Positions 14,990-24,536 of a stretch of DNA of 33,092 nucleotides are shown in pieces. A model generated the notes under the pieces. The model was not told the origin of the DNA and did no database searches. It was given only the letters and a program-made list of their open reading frames with translations. The translations under genes were made by a program, and so were the position numbers. How positions within the stretch are numbered: position 1 is the first letter of the stretch; every line of letters begins with the position of its first letter. The stretch is from an uncultured Opitutales bacterium (GTDB taxonomy: Bacteria > Verrucomicrobiota > Verrucomicrobiia > Opitutales > Intestinicryptomonadaceae). The stretch covers positions 1 through 33,092 of the forward strand of contig URJY01000025.1 of assembly GCA_900548275.1 (NCBI GenBank). Direction: 5' to 3'.

Positions 14990-15031
14990 AATATTGTTGC
15001 GTCCGAAAACCGCGTATGTTAGTTTTCCGAG

Positions 15032-17200
15032 ATGAAAATTACCATACGCTATATTATCACACTCAACTTGTTCTTTGCGGTTTTTGCGGGGCTTGGATGT
15101 TCCGACAAAATCGACAGGAAATCGCTCGTACAGCGGCACAACGTCGTCATCGAAAAAACCTGCGACAATCCCGCACAGGTCGGGAACGGCGAGTTCGCCT
15201 ACAACTTCGACATCACGGGAATGCAGACTTTTGTCCGTTTCAACACGATGTCGCACTGGGGTTGGTATTGCGCGCCCATGCCCGCGTGCATGAAATCGCC
15301 CGACGACTTCAAGGGCTTCCCGTTCAAGTCGAAAGGCAAAACGGTAATGCTGCAGGCAATGCGAATTCAACCGAGCCTGCAGCCGCTCTGGCGGAAGGAC
15401 TTCCCCGACTTCGAACTGTCGCCCGAGCAGAAACAGATTGCCCAATGGATGGCCGAAAACCCGTCCGCGCTCAACCTCGGGCGCATCGGCTTGGATATGA
15501 GTTCGAAAGGCGGCAAGCCCGCCTCGAAAGCCGATTTGAAAAACGCAAGGCAGGTGCTCGACCTCTACACGGGAACGGCGAAAAGCTCGTTCGATTTCGA
15601 CGGAAAAAATTTCGCAATAACAACCTTCTGCCGCCAAAGCGACGACACCGCCGTTTTCGAAATTTCCTCGCCCCAGCTCGCCGACGGAAAGACGAAAATA
15701 TTTTTCGAATTTCCCGCGCCCGACGGCAAAGCCTATGCCTTTTACATCGGCGACTACAAGAAAACGGAGGCGAACGCCTCGAACCTCACGCTTTCCAAAA
15801 ACCGCGCAGTCATCGAGCGCGATCTCGGCACTTCCAAATATTTCGTGCTGATAGAATGGATTGGCGACGCCGAATTTTCGCCGTCGGCGGACAAGCCCAA
15901 CCGCTTCGAGCTATCGCCGCGTTGCGGCAACATAAAACTGTTCGCCAACTTTTCGAAAGACGGAAAGGTTGCGGGCAATTTCGATTTCGACAAGTCGAAG
16001 GCGGAATCGGAAAAGACGTGGGAGAACTACTGGCAGTCGGGCGCAGCGGTCGATTTTTCGCAGACCGCCGACCCGCGCGCGAGGGAGCTTGAACGCCGCA
16101 CGGTGCTTTCGCAATACCTTATGCGGATAAACTCGGCGGGAAGTCTGCCGCCGCAGGAAAGCGGGTTGCTCTCCAACAGTTGGTACGGCAAGTTCCACTA
16201 CGAAATGATTTGGTGGCACACGGTGCATTTCGCGCTCTGGGGACGCGGCGAGCTTGCGCAAAAGCAGTGGCGGGTGTTTGCCGACAATCTCGAGACCGCA
16301 AAAAAACGCGCCGCAACCGAAGGGTTCAGGGGGGCGAAGTGGAGCAAGGCAACGGGCAATATGCCGCACGAATGGCCGCACATAATCCACGCAACGCTTT
16401 TGTGGCAGCAGCCGCATCCAATCTACTACGCGGAGCTTGAATACAGAAACAATCCCACGCGCGCAACGCTCGAGAAGTGGCGCGATGTCGTTTTCGAAAC
16501 GGCGGAATTTCTCGCGTCGTATCCCGAATACGACAAGGTCGCAGACCGCTACAATATGCAGCCGCCGATGTCGCTCGTCTCCGAAAACACGAACATTTTG
16601 ACGACGAAGAACCCGACGTTCGAACTGTCCTACTGGCGGTACGGCTTGGCTGTCGCGCTCGAATGGAAGTCGAGACTGGGCGAACGGCAACCCGCGGAAT
16701 GGAAGACGGTACTGGAAAAGCTCGCGCCGCTGCCCGTAAAGGACGGCGTGTACGAAACCTATGAGGGAATTCCCGCAATGTGGACGGATTATGCCTTCGA
16801 GCACCCCGCGATTATCGGCGTGTACGGAATGCTGCGCGGCGACGGAGCCGATCCGAAGACGGTTGCCGCAACGCTCGCGAAAATTAAAAAGTGCTGGAAT
16901 TTCGACCGCGTGTGGGGTTGGGACTTCCCGATGCTCGCGATGGCGGCGGCGCGCACGGGCGACGCAAACGGCGCGGTGGACTTCCTTACGACCGACTCGA
17001 AAAAATTCGGTTTCGACGAACACGGCGTCGCAAGGGGCGGGCCCTGTCCGTATTTCCCGTCGAACGGCGGCGTGCTCGCGGCGGTCGCAATGCTCGCGGG
17101 AGGATGGGACGGAATGGACGCGGGCGCGTTCGGCAAAACATCCCTCGCCTTCCCGAAAGACTGGAAGGTAAAAGCCGAAGGCTTCGGCAAATACCAGTAA
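15032..17200 (+). CDS. Secreted six-hairpin glycosidase (GH65-like, family unsure)
   Basis: This 722-residue exported protein has a signal sequence ending near FAGLGCSDK. The Cys at 23 could be lipidated, although G-L-G-C is a poor lipobox. An N-terminal beta-sandwich-like domain (about 40-320) is followed by an alpha-helical region with the character of (alpha/alpha)6 barrels: SWYGKFHYEMIWWHTVHFALWGR (split here around Glu and Trp-Trp-His), MPHEWPHIIHATLLWQQPHP, then FELSYWRYGLAVALEWKSR. This fits the six-hairpin glycosidase superfamily. The exact CAZy family, catalytic acid and substrate were not identified. It lies 42 bp after the polyene-like operon and 86 bp before a GH-A hydrolase in the same direction, suggesting a carbohydrate operon. 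Confidence 0.72.
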   Translation: MKITIRYIITLNLFFAVFAGLGCSDKIDRKSLVQRHNVVIEKTCDNPAQVGNGEFAYNFDITGMQTFVRFNTMSHWGWYCAPMPACMKSPDDFKGFPFKSKGKTVMLQAMRIQPSLQPLWRKDFPDFELSPEQKQIAQWMAENPSALNLGRIGLDMSSKGGKPASKADLKNARQVLDLYTGTAKSSFDFDGKNFAITTFCRQSDDTAVFEISSPQLADGKTKIFFEFPAPDGKAYAFYIGDYKKTEANASNLTLSKNRAVIERDLGTSKYFVLIEWIGDAEFSPSADKPNRFELSPRCGNIKLFANFSKDGKVAGNFDFDKSKAESEKTWENYWQSGAAVDFSQTADPRARELERRTVLSQYLMRINSAGSLPPQESGLLSNSWYGKFHYEMIWWHTVHFALWGRGELAQKQWRVFADNLETAKKRAATEGFRGAKWSKATGNMPHEWPHIIHATLLWQQPHPIYYAELEYRNNPTRATLEKWRDVVFETAEFLASYPEYDKVADRYNMQPPMSLVSENTNILTTKNPTFELSYWRYGLAVALEWKSRLGERQPAEWKTVLEKLAPLPVKDGVYETYEGIPAMWTDYAFEHPAIIGVYGMLRGDGADPKTVAATLAKIKKCWNFDRVWGWDFPMLAMAAARTGDANGAVDFLTTDSKKFGFDEHGVARGGPCPYFPSNGGVLAAVAMLAGGWDGMDAGAFGKTSLAFPKDWKVKAEGFGKYQ

Positions 17201-17286
17201 ATTTGGTTGGACATACGGGTACGGTTCTGCGATTGTCGGAGAACCTACTCGCATATTCCGATTCAACACACACAACTATACACACG

Positions 17287-20094
17287 ATGAAAAAATTATT
17301 GTTTCTCGCGGCGGCGACCGTCGCGTTCGGGGGCTTGTCGGCTGCGTCCTACCCCGTTTCGATAAGGGATGCGGCGAATTTCGGTCTTGAAGACAACGGA
17401 ATTGCGTGCGACGGCAAAGGCGGATTTTCCGACGACGGCGTAAGCCTGAACAACATCGCCTACGCCGACGGAATCAACACAATCGACGACGTGCCGTTCG
17501 ACCTTATCGACCCCGCCAAGAACGGCGGCAGGGCTGTTCTGACTTTCGAATGCGCCAAGTCGAAAACGGGCTTGCGCGAAGCGGTGTTCGATATGCGCGG
17601 CAAAAAGGTAAGGGGCGGCGCGCTCAATCTGCTCCACACCTCGACGAAGTCGCCCGACTTGCGCTACACGAAAATCGGGAAAATCGAAATCTCCTACGCA
17701 GACGGCAAAAAGCAGCAGTTCGAAATAAACTACGCAATCGACGTAATGAACGCTTTTCATCCCAAGAACAGGGCGAACGCCTTTGTCTGGTCGCCTACCA
17801 AAGGGAATGTTCCCGCGTACTATTTCAGTCGCTTCAAAATCGACGAAAAGCGCGAAATAGCGTCGCTTAAACTTTCGACAATGGACATCGCAACGTGGGT
17901 CGTTGCAGGCATCACGATTACCGACGAATACCCCACTTGGCGAGCGAGCCCAAAGGAATGGGTCGAGACAAACATAAACGACATCGCCATTGTCGAGGGC
18001 TCGGCTCTCGACGTTTCAAAGGATTTCGACGACGCGCCCGCGGGAACGTACGGCAGGGTCGTTGTTTCGAAAAAGGGAAAATTCGCGTTCGAGAAAAAGC
18101 CGAACGCAAAGCTGAAGTTCCACGGAACGGTCTGGTATATGGGCGGCGAAGCGGTCTCCGACGTCAACAAGACAAAGGAAAATCTCAGAAAACTCTGCAA
18201 AATCGCAAAACGGCAGGGCTACAATCTGCTGCGTTTCCACACAAGCGACTACCTCTGCTCGAAAGACCCCGCAAAGCTCGCGCTCGGCTTCGACCTCTAC
18301 GACTTCCTCATCTCCGAAGCGGGCAAGAACGGCATCTACCTGAACCTGCTAATCGGCAACAATATCTTCGAAGACGGAGCGGCGAACTGGGAAGACCGCT
18401 TCTCGATGAAATTCAGAATGATTCTCGGAGACCCGAAAACGCGCGAGCAGTGGCGCGAGCATGCTAAAAAGCAGCTCGAACACATTAACCCCTACACGGG
18501 GCTTGCGTGGAAGGACGACCCCGCGTTTATGGGTATGGAGTACTGGAACGAGATGTGCCTGTTCGCATTGTGGGCGAAGGTAAACGACAACGACAAAAAA
18601 CTCGGCGACGACGAGTTCTCGAAATACCTCAGGGAAAAATACGAAACAGTTGAAAATCTCAATTCCAAGGGGAAACTGTTGCGCAAAAACTACGCCGATT
18701 TCGGCGCAATCAGGTTTTTGGACGAAAAAACTTCGTCGGAATGGGCGCAGTTCCTGCAGATGAAATCGCGCCAGTTCCGCGACTACTGCGAAAACGTCGT
18801 CAAAAAGGAAATCGGCTACAAGGGCTTGATTTACCAGTTCAACGCGAGGCGTTCGATGAACCTTACCTATATGGCTTCGGAAATCAGCGACTACACCGCC
18901 CTCAATATCTACCACTCGCACCCGTCGGCGTTTATGGACATCGGCTCGGCGATAAATCCGCAAAGCTCGCTCAAGAACTGCGCCGACACGTTCCGTGCGG
19001 GCGCGACGAGAAAGATATTCGACCGCCCCGTATCCATGACCGAATACAACCACTGCCACTGGAACGAATTCAAACACGAGGGCGGAATCGTCTTCGGCGC
19101 GTATGCGGCGTTGCAGGATTTCGACGGAATGGTCGCGCACTCCGACGGCGTTAAAACGGGCGAAAAGCCCAACAAATACCTCTCGCCGTTCGGCATTTAC
19201 AACTCGCCCGTCTTCCGCGCGAACGAGTTCATAACCTACTGTCTGTTCCAGCGCGGCGACGCGAAAAAATCGAAAAACCGCGTGGAATTTTTCGTACCCG
19301 CCGACTTCGTAAGAAACAGCGCCTATATGAACAATGCGGTCAACAACGACCAGTCGAAAATCGCGCTTCTCTCGGGCTTTGCCATGCGCTTCGAAAACGC
19401 GCAAACGCCGAAGTCGCTAAGGCGCGTAAAGGCGAAGAAACCGAATATGACGATGCTCCCCGTGGGCGCGGCGTTGACGGAAGCAACGCAGAACTTCGCG
19501 TCGACCGGCGCGAACGTCGGCAAAAAGTTCGACATCGAGGCGTTCGTGCAGGAAATGCGGGCAAAGGGCATTCTTGCCGAAGACAACATTACATCGCCGT
19601 CGCTCGGAATATTCCAGTCGGACACGGGCGAAATCGTGCTCGACTCCGAAAAGTTGAAAGTTTCAGTAATCACGCCCAAGACCGAAGCTGTAGCGTTCAA
19701 GAAGGGAACGGAAAACCTCGACGCGCTCGAAGCGGTCGAATCCACAGTGCCCTGTTCCGTGGCGGTCTGCTCGGTCGACGGCGCGCCGATTCGCGAAAGC
19801 AAAAGAATGGTGCTCGTCTACGCGACGGACAACATCAACGACGCCATGATTCTCTCGAAAGACCGCAACGCGCTCGTCAAAAACGCAACGTCGCGCTCGA
19901 AGGTTCTCATAAAACGCGGTAGGATGTCGGCGAAGCTGTCGGTCGCGCCCGAGACGGCGTTCAAGTTGTACGAGCTTAAATACAACGGCGAGCGCAAGGC
20001 GGAAATCCCCGTCGAGTTGAAGGACGGCAAGCTCGAAATAAAAATCGACAACTCGAAGAATCCGACGACGTTCTTCGAAATCGCGGCGCAGTAA
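17287..20094 (+). CDS. Secreted clan GH-A glycoside hydrolase
   Basis: This 935-residue protein has a signal peptide (MKKLLFLAAATVAFGGLSAA). The N-terminal 200 residues are probably a beta-sandwich or carbohydrate-binding region. A TIM barrel follows (about 265-660), with NLLRFHTSDY, the acid/base glutamate Glu422 in GMEYWNEMC and a candidate nucleophile Glu586 in SMTEYNHCHWNE. This pair is typical of clan GH-A (GH5-, GH42- and GH2-like families). The C-terminal region is beta-rich (about 690-935). It probably hydrolyses a plant or mucosal polysaccharide outside the cytoplasm; the substrate is unknown. The ATG at 17287 is chosen because the signal peptide begins there; the open frame extends 132 codons upstream through the preceding gene. 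The gene ends before two terminator hairpins. Confidence 0.8.
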   Translation: MKKLLFLAAATVAFGGLSAASYPVSIRDAANFGLEDNGIACDGKGGFSDDGVSLNNIAYADGINTIDDVPFDLIDPAKNGGRAVLTFECAKSKTGLREAVFDMRGKKVRGGALNLLHTSTKSPDLRYTKIGKIEISYADGKKQQFEINYAIDVMNAFHPKNRANAFVWSPTKGNVPAYYFSRFKIDEKREIASLKLSTMDIATWVVAGITITDEYPTWRASPKEWVETNINDIAIVEGSALDVSKDFDDAPAGTYGRVVVSKKGKFAFEKKPNAKLKFHGTVWYMGGEAVSDVNKTKENLRKLCKIAKRQGYNLLRFHTSDYLCSKDPAKLALGFDLYDFLISEAGKNGIYLNLLIGNNIFEDGAANWEDRFSMKFRMILGDPKTREQWREHAKKQLEHINPYTGLAWKDDPAFMGMEYWNEMCLFALWAKVNDNDKKLGDDEFSKYLREKYETVENLNSKGKLLRKNYADFGAIRFLDEKTSSEWAQFLQMKSRQFRDYCENVVKKEIGYKGLIYQFNARRSMNLTYMASEISDYTALNIYHSHPSAFMDIGSAINPQSSLKNCADTFRAGATRKIFDRPVSMTEYNHCHWNEFKHEGGIVFGAYAALQDFDGMVAHSDGVKTGEKPNKYLSPFGIYNSPVFRANEFITYCLFQRGDAKKSKNRVEFFVPADFVRNSAYMNNAVNNDQSKIALLSGFAMRFENAQTPKSLRRVKAKKPNMTMLPVGAALTEATQNFASTGANVGKKFDIEAFVQEMRAKGILAEDNITSPSLGIFQSDTGEIVLDSEKLKVSVITPKTEAVAFKKGTENLDALEAVESTVPCSVAVCSVDGAPIRESKRMVLVYATDNINDAMILSKDRNALVKNATSRSKVLIKRGRMSAKLSVAPETAFKLYELKYNGERKAEIPVELKDGKLEIKIDNSKNPTTFFEIAAQ

Positions 20095-20121
20095 GCCCGA
20101 ACATTTCGGCTTTTAGAAACG

Positions 20122-20160
20122 GGCGGCGGACGGCGGCAAATGCGTCCGCCGCCTTTCGTT
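20122..20160 (+). terminator. Rho-independent-type hairpin after the GH-A hydrolase
   Basis: GGCGGCGGAC (20122-20131) pairs perfectly with GTCCGCCGCC (20144-20153) across a 12-nt loop and is followed by TTTCGTT. The stem is very strong and the U tract is imperfect. It lies 28 bp after the hydrolase stop codon. Confidence 0.65.
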
Positions 20161-20202
20161 TCAACCCGTACGAAGCGGAGGACATCCGAGCGAACTGGGC
20201 AC

Positions 20203-20246
20203 AAAAAAACCCGACCGAAGCAATGCGTTTTCGGCCGGATTTTTTT
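20203..20246. terminator. Bidirectional terminator between convergent genes
   Basis: CCGACCGAA (20211-20219) pairs with TTCGGCCGG (20230-20238) with one A/C mismatch. Seven A (20203-20209) precede it and seven T (20240-20246) follow, so it can act on both strands. It separates the rightward hydrolase gene from the leftward gene ending at 20264. Confidence 0.8.
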
Positions 20247-20263
20247 CCGTTTTGCGAAAGCCG

Positions 20264-20980
20264 TTAGAAGCGCAGCTGGTAGGCTTCGAGCATAAGTCCG
20301 CGAACCTCCTTTTCCGTCATCCAAACGGGCTTGCGCGAAACGCCGAGTACGAGGTATTCGCCGCTCTTTTTATTGTAGCCCGCGATGATTGCATTCGCGA
20401 AAATGTGCCCCTTGGGGAACTTCTTGACTTCGAGCTTGCGCAGCTCTTTCGTCCAGTCGTCGATGCTCTTGGCGGCGCGGCGTTTCTGGGTGCGGTCGGC
20501 GATTTTCCCGTAGACGGAATCGGCAAGCAGATAGATGATTATCGGCGTGCCGTCGTCGATTTTCTGCGAAACGCCCGAACCCGACACAGGCACTTTCTGA
20601 AGCTGCATATTGTAGCGTCCCAAATATTTGCTCACGCCCTGCATTATCGACTTAATCGGCACGCTTCCCTTTTTGCCGCCCGTTTCGCGCAGTATCGCCT
20701 TGTCGAGAGCCTTGAAATCTATCTCGGAATCGACGTAGGAAAGAAACACCAGAAGCGCGTCGCTGACCAAGTCGGTGCCCTGCAATTTGCTGAAGTCGGC
20801 GTCGGGGAAACCCTTGAGGACGACGTCTCCGTTGTCGAGCGCGGCGACATTCTGTTTGAATTTTTCCTTGAGGGCAGCCTTTGCCGCCGCGCCCGATTGC
20901 GACGGCGCAGAATGTGCCGCGGGCAGGCAGCAGAAAATAAGCGAGACTGCGAGGGTAAGTGTGGGGATGAGTTTTTTCAT
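20264..20980 (-). CDS. Secreted protein resembling a C39-like peptidase without catalytic Cys
   Basis: This 238-residue protein has a signal peptide (MKKLIPTLTLAVSLIFCCLPAAHSA). The mature part follows the layout of C39-like peptidases: FSKLQGTDLVSDALLVFLSY (cf. the Q--d-C--A helix), a short helical pair with SVPIKSIMQGVSKYL, DDGTPIIIYLLADS, then HIFANAIIAGYNKKSGEYLVLG (cf. the H-vvvvGYd strand). No cysteine is present in the mature sequence, so it cannot be a normal cysteine protease. It may be a pseudoenzyme or binding protein. The start has GGAAAGAA upstream, and a TTGACA hexamer lies at 21042-21047 on the minus strand as a possible -35 box. It appears monocistronic, ending at the bidirectional terminator. 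The family call is by eye and moderate. Confidence 0.6.
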   Translation of the reverse strand: MKKLIPTLTLAVSLIFCCLPAAHSAPSQSGAAAKAALKEKFKQNVAALDNGDVVLKGFPDADFSKLQGTDLVSDALLVFLSYVDSEIDFKALDKAILRETGGKKGSVPIKSIMQGVSKYLGRYNMQLQKVPVSGSGVSQKIDDGTPIIIYLLADSVYGKIADRTQKRRAAKSIDDWTKELRKLEVKKFPKGHIFANAIIAGYNKKSGEYLVLGVSRKPVWMTEKEVRGLMLEAYQLRF

Positions 20981-21063
20981 TGTTTCTTTCCGAATTGCGG
21001 ACTCCTTTTCTGTTGAAAAGAAAATGTTAACATCGGTTGAATGTCAATCAAAGAATGAAAGTT

Positions 21064-21924
21064 TCAATTCTTTTGCAGAAAGGCGCGCATAATCTCCAAC
21101 GCCTCAGCCACGCGCACCGACGGCACTATCACGGTATCGCGCGGGACAAAACATATGCGCGAATTTTTCACCGCCGACGTCGTGCGCCAGACCGAATCGG
21201 TGCTGAAAAAACGCTCCGTTTCGGCGCGGGATTTTTCGTTTTCGTATTCCGCGAATATGATTTCGGGGTTCGCAGCAAGAACGAACTCGCGCGGGACTTC
21301 CGCCCACGGTCTGCCGATTTTGTCGGCGCAGTTTGCAAGCCCGCACGCATTAAGGAGGTCGCCCGCGAACGACCCCCTGCCCGCAGCCATCCTGCCGAAC
21401 ATAAAAAACGCCCTGCGCCCGCCGCCCGAGTTGTCGGGCTTCAGGGCGGAATCGAATGCGGCGGCGGTTTTTTCGGCGGACTCTTCGAGTCCGAAAAGTT
21501 TGCCGAGCAGGCGCACGTCCGCCGATATATTCGCAATTCCCTCGCCGTTCAAAATGAAGCATTTTATGCCGAGCTTCCGCAGGCGGTTTGCCACGCGCGA
21601 ATCGGACGTTGCGGGAAGTATGAAAATCTCGGGCTTTACGGATACGATTTTTTCGTAGTCGGGGTCGATGTATCCGCCGATTTTTATCCTGTGCTTCGCC
21701 TCTTCGGGGAAATCGCAGTAGCGCGAGTTCGCCACAAGATACTTTCCCGCGCCGATTGCGAAAATATTCTGGGTTATCGCGGGTACGACGGTTGCGCAAC
21801 GCGGCGACTTTTCAAACTCGAAGTGCGTGCCCTGCGCGTCTTCGACGGCGTAGGCGAACGCGCACTCCGCGACAGCAAGTGCCGCGGCCATTGTTGCAAG
21901 TTTTGCGAAAAGGCGGCGCGTCAT
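21064..21924 (-). CDS. BtuF/FhuD-like periplasmic substrate-binding protein
   Basis: This 286-residue exported protein has a signal peptide (MTRRLFAKLATMAAALAVAECAFA). The mature part has the two-lobe helical-backbone binding-protein pattern of cobalamin and siderophore ABC systems: CATVVPAITQNIFAIGAGKYLVANSRYCDFPEEA, here divided around the ITQNIFAIGA core, then IGGYIDPDYEKIVSVKPEIFI and later ANPEIIFAEYE. It probably binds a corrinoid, heme or ferric chelate for uptake, or acts as a chaperone-like anchor. No ABC permease or ATPase lies alongside. The start ATG at 21924 overlaps the upstream stop (ATGA); an in-frame ATG at 21966 would overlap that gene further and lacks a signal-peptide head. 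Confidence 0.82.
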   Translation of the reverse strand: MTRRLFAKLATMAAALAVAECAFAYAVEDAQGTHFEFEKSPRCATVVPAITQNIFAIGAGKYLVANSRYCDFPEEAKHRIKIGGYIDPDYEKIVSVKPEIFILPATSDSRVANRLRKLGIKCFILNGEGIANISADVRLLGKLFGLEESAEKTAAAFDSALKPDNSGGGRRAFFMFGRMAAGRGSFAGDLLNACGLANCADKIGRPWAEVPREFVLAANPEIIFAEYENEKSRAETERFFSTDSVWRTTSAVKNSRICFVPRDTVIVPSVRVAEALEIMRAFLQKN

Positions 21925-22637
21925 TTTTTTGAGGCTATGATGTCTTCCATTTTCAGCCCCGTGCATTCGGTCAGAGCCGAGAAGAAACGGTACATTGCAA
22001 ACACGAAGACGACCATTGTCGGCAGTGCGATTACGGGGAACGAAAGCGCGGTCATCCTGCCGACTTCCGCGTTGAACGCCTCCGTGCCCGCGGGGCTTTG
22101 GAAGATTATCGAAGCGAGCGCGAAATTCAAAAACGCGCTCAAAAGGAACGAGCCCGCGACCCAGTATGTCGCCGTGCGCAACGCCGCGTCGTAGCGCGCC
22201 CTCGCCCCGTGCGCCTCAAGGGCTGCGTCGATTTTTTCCACGTCGACAACCGACTCGTTCAGCATAATCATTTTTGCGAGCGGTTTTTTCGAGAATGCCG
22301 TTGCGAGAACCGCCACGCCAATCGCAAGCGGAACGGCGGTCTCCTTTATTATCATGCACTCGCGCGAGAGTTTCAGAAGCCCGATTCCGCCAGTGAGAAC
22401 GACGCTCGCCAAACCGATTGCGGAAAAGAGATTCCACTTGCGGCGGCGCAGGAGGTCGAAGACTCCGTATGCGAGCGGAAATGCGAGGGCGCAGACGAAC
22501 ACCCACACATCGGCGTTTTCGAGCGCGATTCCCGAGCGTTCGAGAAGTTTGCCGCCCTTAATCAGCAGCAGGCTCGGCGCGACTATGTTGAAGCCCAGAT
22601 TCAACCAGACGTTTTCGGTTTTCCGCGGGGTGCTCAT
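21921..22637 (-). CDS. VC0807-family integral membrane protein
   Basis: This 238-residue polytopic membrane protein has about six spans. Its sequence matches the VC0807 family pattern: FNIVAPSLLLIKGG near the N-terminus, ALAFPLAYGVFDLLRRRKWN, LASVVLTGGIGLLKL, then KETAVPLAIGVAVLATAF. Spans near residues 20, 48, 72, 100, 160 and 200 are evident. The function of the family is not established. It is the middle gene of a coupled trio: its start overlaps the ArnT-like stop and its stop overlaps the binding-protein start, both as ATGA. The tight coupling suggests the three proteins are needed together, perhaps in envelope lipid or cofactor handling, but that is inference. Confidence 0.8.
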   Translation of the reverse strand: MSTPRKTENVWLNLGFNIVAPSLLLIKGGKLLERSGIALENADVWVFVCALAFPLAYGVFDLLRRRKWNLFSAIGLASVVLTGGIGLLKLSRECMIIKETAVPLAIGVAVLATAFSKKPLAKMIMLNESVVDVEKIDAALEAHGARARYDAALRTATYWVAGSFLLSAFLNFALASIIFQSPAGTEAFNAEVGRMTALSFPVIALPTMVVFVFAMYRFFSALTECTGLKMEDIIASKK

Positions 22638-24418
22638 TTGCGTGTTATCTTTAGAAGTACGAGGTTGCGCGAGCGGGCGACTTCCGAAACGGGCACGCCC
22701 ATTTCGCGCGCGAATTTATCCGCACCGTTTTTGTCGGACGCAACGTAGATGTTGCCCGTGGCGGATGCGAGAAACTTGTCGAATGTGGCTTTGTCTGTGA
22801 TGAAACGCGGGCGGTTTTTATCGCGCTCGCGCATAAAGCCGAACTTCTGCTCTTCGGGCGGTTCGCCTATCAGATAGACGGTGCGCCCGAGCCACACGGG
22901 GAAGTCCTGAAGCTCGTTGTAATTGTAGGCGATTGCGAATGTGTCGTCCGCCTTTATGTCCGCCGAAATTTTATCGACAAGCGGCTGCGCGCTCTCGCGC
23001 TGCAAATATCTGCCGAGCGGATTGAAGAACGAAAGCAGCACGAAGACCGTAAGAATCGCCGCAACCCAAAACGCGCGCTCGCCGCCGCGTCGGTACACCA
23101 AGAGCACCGCCGTCGTGCAGACAAACAGCGTCGCCGACATCGCAATCGAAAGCGCGAGCATTCCGCCCGCCAACTCGCAGAGCTTGCCCTTGTGCTGCAA
23201 CACAAAGTAGACAACGACGGGTGCGACCGCCGCAATGTACCCCAACGCAACGAGGATTGTCTTGACCGCCTTAGTCGAAAATCCGCGCGGATTTTCCCAA
23301 ACTTTCGCCATCCACGCGCCGATTATTACGCCGAACGCGGGATATATCGGAACGATGTACGCGGGCAGCTTAGAGCTTGACGCGGAGAAAAACGCAATCA
23401 CGAAAAATATCCAGAGCGCGAAAAACAGCATCTCGGGCTTCTCGTTCCGAAGCCTTGCATAGCCGCCCCTAAACGCGTCGCGCAAAGCCTGCGGAAGCAG
23501 CACAACCCACGGAATCAAGCCCACGGGCGCGAGAACCAAGAACAGCCACCACGGCGCGGCGCGCATACTCGTTTCGGGGTCGATGTAGCGCAGAATGTGC
23601 TCGTGGACTATGTAATACCAGAAGAAGCCCTGCCCCTCCCAGTTTTTCGAAAATATCCCCTCCGCGCTTTCGTAGGGCGGATTTGCCAGTGCCGCCAAAA
23701 CGTGCCAAGGCACGGCGATTGCCGTAAACAAAGCCGCGCCCGCAACGCACCACCAAATGTCGGAAACCTTCAGCATTCTGAAAAACGGGAACACGCCGAG
23801 CGCGAGCGCGTACAGAAATATCGTCGCACACGGAATGAGTACTCCGATGAGACCTTTCGTCATCACCGCCAACGCGCAGAATGCAAAGAACGAAAGAATC
23901 AACACCCCGCGCCACACGCCGCTTCGCTTCAGCGCGACGATAAACGAAAACATCGCAGCCGATATGAACACTGCCACCGTCATATCGAGCGTTATGATTT
24001 CGCCCAAGGCAAAATACAGCACGCTCGTGCCCGCGACGATTGCCGAAAATATCCCGACCCGCCTGTTGTAAAGCGCGCGCGCCGCGCAATACGTTGCGAG
24101 TATGCCGAAGACCGCCGCCGCCGCGTTCGGGAAACGCAGCGATGTGCGGTTTACGCCGAACGCCTTGATTGAAGCAGCCTGCATCCAATAGAAAAACGGC
24201 GGCTTGTAGAAATAGACCATATCGTTCAGACGCGGCGAAACATAGTCGCCGTTGCGAACCATCTCGAGGGGAATCTCGCTGTACCTGCCCTCGTCGGGGC
24301 TGGCGAGCGGACGCATAAAGGCGAGCCCCAAATAAAGAGCGAAAAACGCCGCCGCAATCAGAAGCAAGTCGGTAAGAAAGTTCTTCCCGCCGGTTTTTGA
24401 AATTCCGTTGTTTTCCAT
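22634..24418 (-). CDS. ArnT-like family 39 glycosyltransferase (GT-C)
   Basis: This 594-residue multispan enzyme resembles the lipid A aminoarabinose transferase ArnT and protein mannosyltransferases. The diagnostic first periplasmic loop reads RPLASPDEGRYSEIPLEM, with the Asp-Glu pair that GT-C enzymes use for catalysis or metal binding, followed by YKPPFFYWMQA. About ten to twelve hydrophobic spans run to residue 470, and a soluble periplasmic domain of about 120 residues follows. It would move a sugar from an undecaprenyl-phosphate donor to an envelope acceptor. The ATG at 24418 is preferred; an in-frame ATG at 24484 adds a basic 22-residue extension. It begins the leftward operon, which is divergent from the DUF374 gene. 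Confidence 0.88.
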   Translation of the reverse strand: MENNGISKTGGKNFLTDLLLIAAAFFALYLGLAFMRPLASPDEGRYSEIPLEMVRNGDYVSPRLNDMVYFYKPPFFYWMQAASIKAFGVNRTSLRFPNAAAAVFGILATYCAARALYNRRVGIFSAIVAGTSVLYFALGEIITLDMTVAVFISAAMFSFIVALKRSGVWRGVLILSFFAFCALAVMTKGLIGVLIPCATIFLYALALGVFPFFRMLKVSDIWWCVAGAALFTAIAVPWHVLAALANPPYESAEGIFSKNWEGQGFFWYYIVHEHILRYIDPETSMRAAPWWLFLVLAPVGLIPWVVLLPQALRDAFRGGYARLRNEKPEMLFFALWIFFVIAFFSASSSKLPAYIVPIYPAFGVIIGAWMAKVWENPRGFSTKAVKTILVALGYIAAVAPVVVYFVLQHKGKLCELAGGMLALSIAMSATLFVCTTAVLLVYRRGGERAFWVAAILTVFVLLSFFNPLGRYLQRESAQPLVDKISADIKADDTFAIAYNYNELQDFPVWLGRTVYLIGEPPEEQKFGFMRERDKNRPRFITDKATFDKFLASATGNIYVASDKNGADKFAREMGVPVSEVARSRNLVLLKITRK

Positions 24419-24536
24419 TCGTCCAAGCACAAACCATTTAAACTTGCGAGACAAGAAAAAATGGCGGCGCGGATGCTCCCGCAAGCTTTTATGTTGAAAA
24501 ACCCGCCCTTCCCCCCTTTAATCGGTCGTTAATTTG

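Noticed and set aside
17223..17245. GGTTCT...AGAACC inverted repeat before the GH-A hydrolase
   Set aside because: Arms of 6 bp with an 11-nt loop in a short spacer; too weak to call a regulator site or RNA element.
16891..17286. Upstream extension of the GH-A hydrolase frame
   Set aside because: It runs through the previous gene in another frame; the signal peptide starts precisely at 17287.
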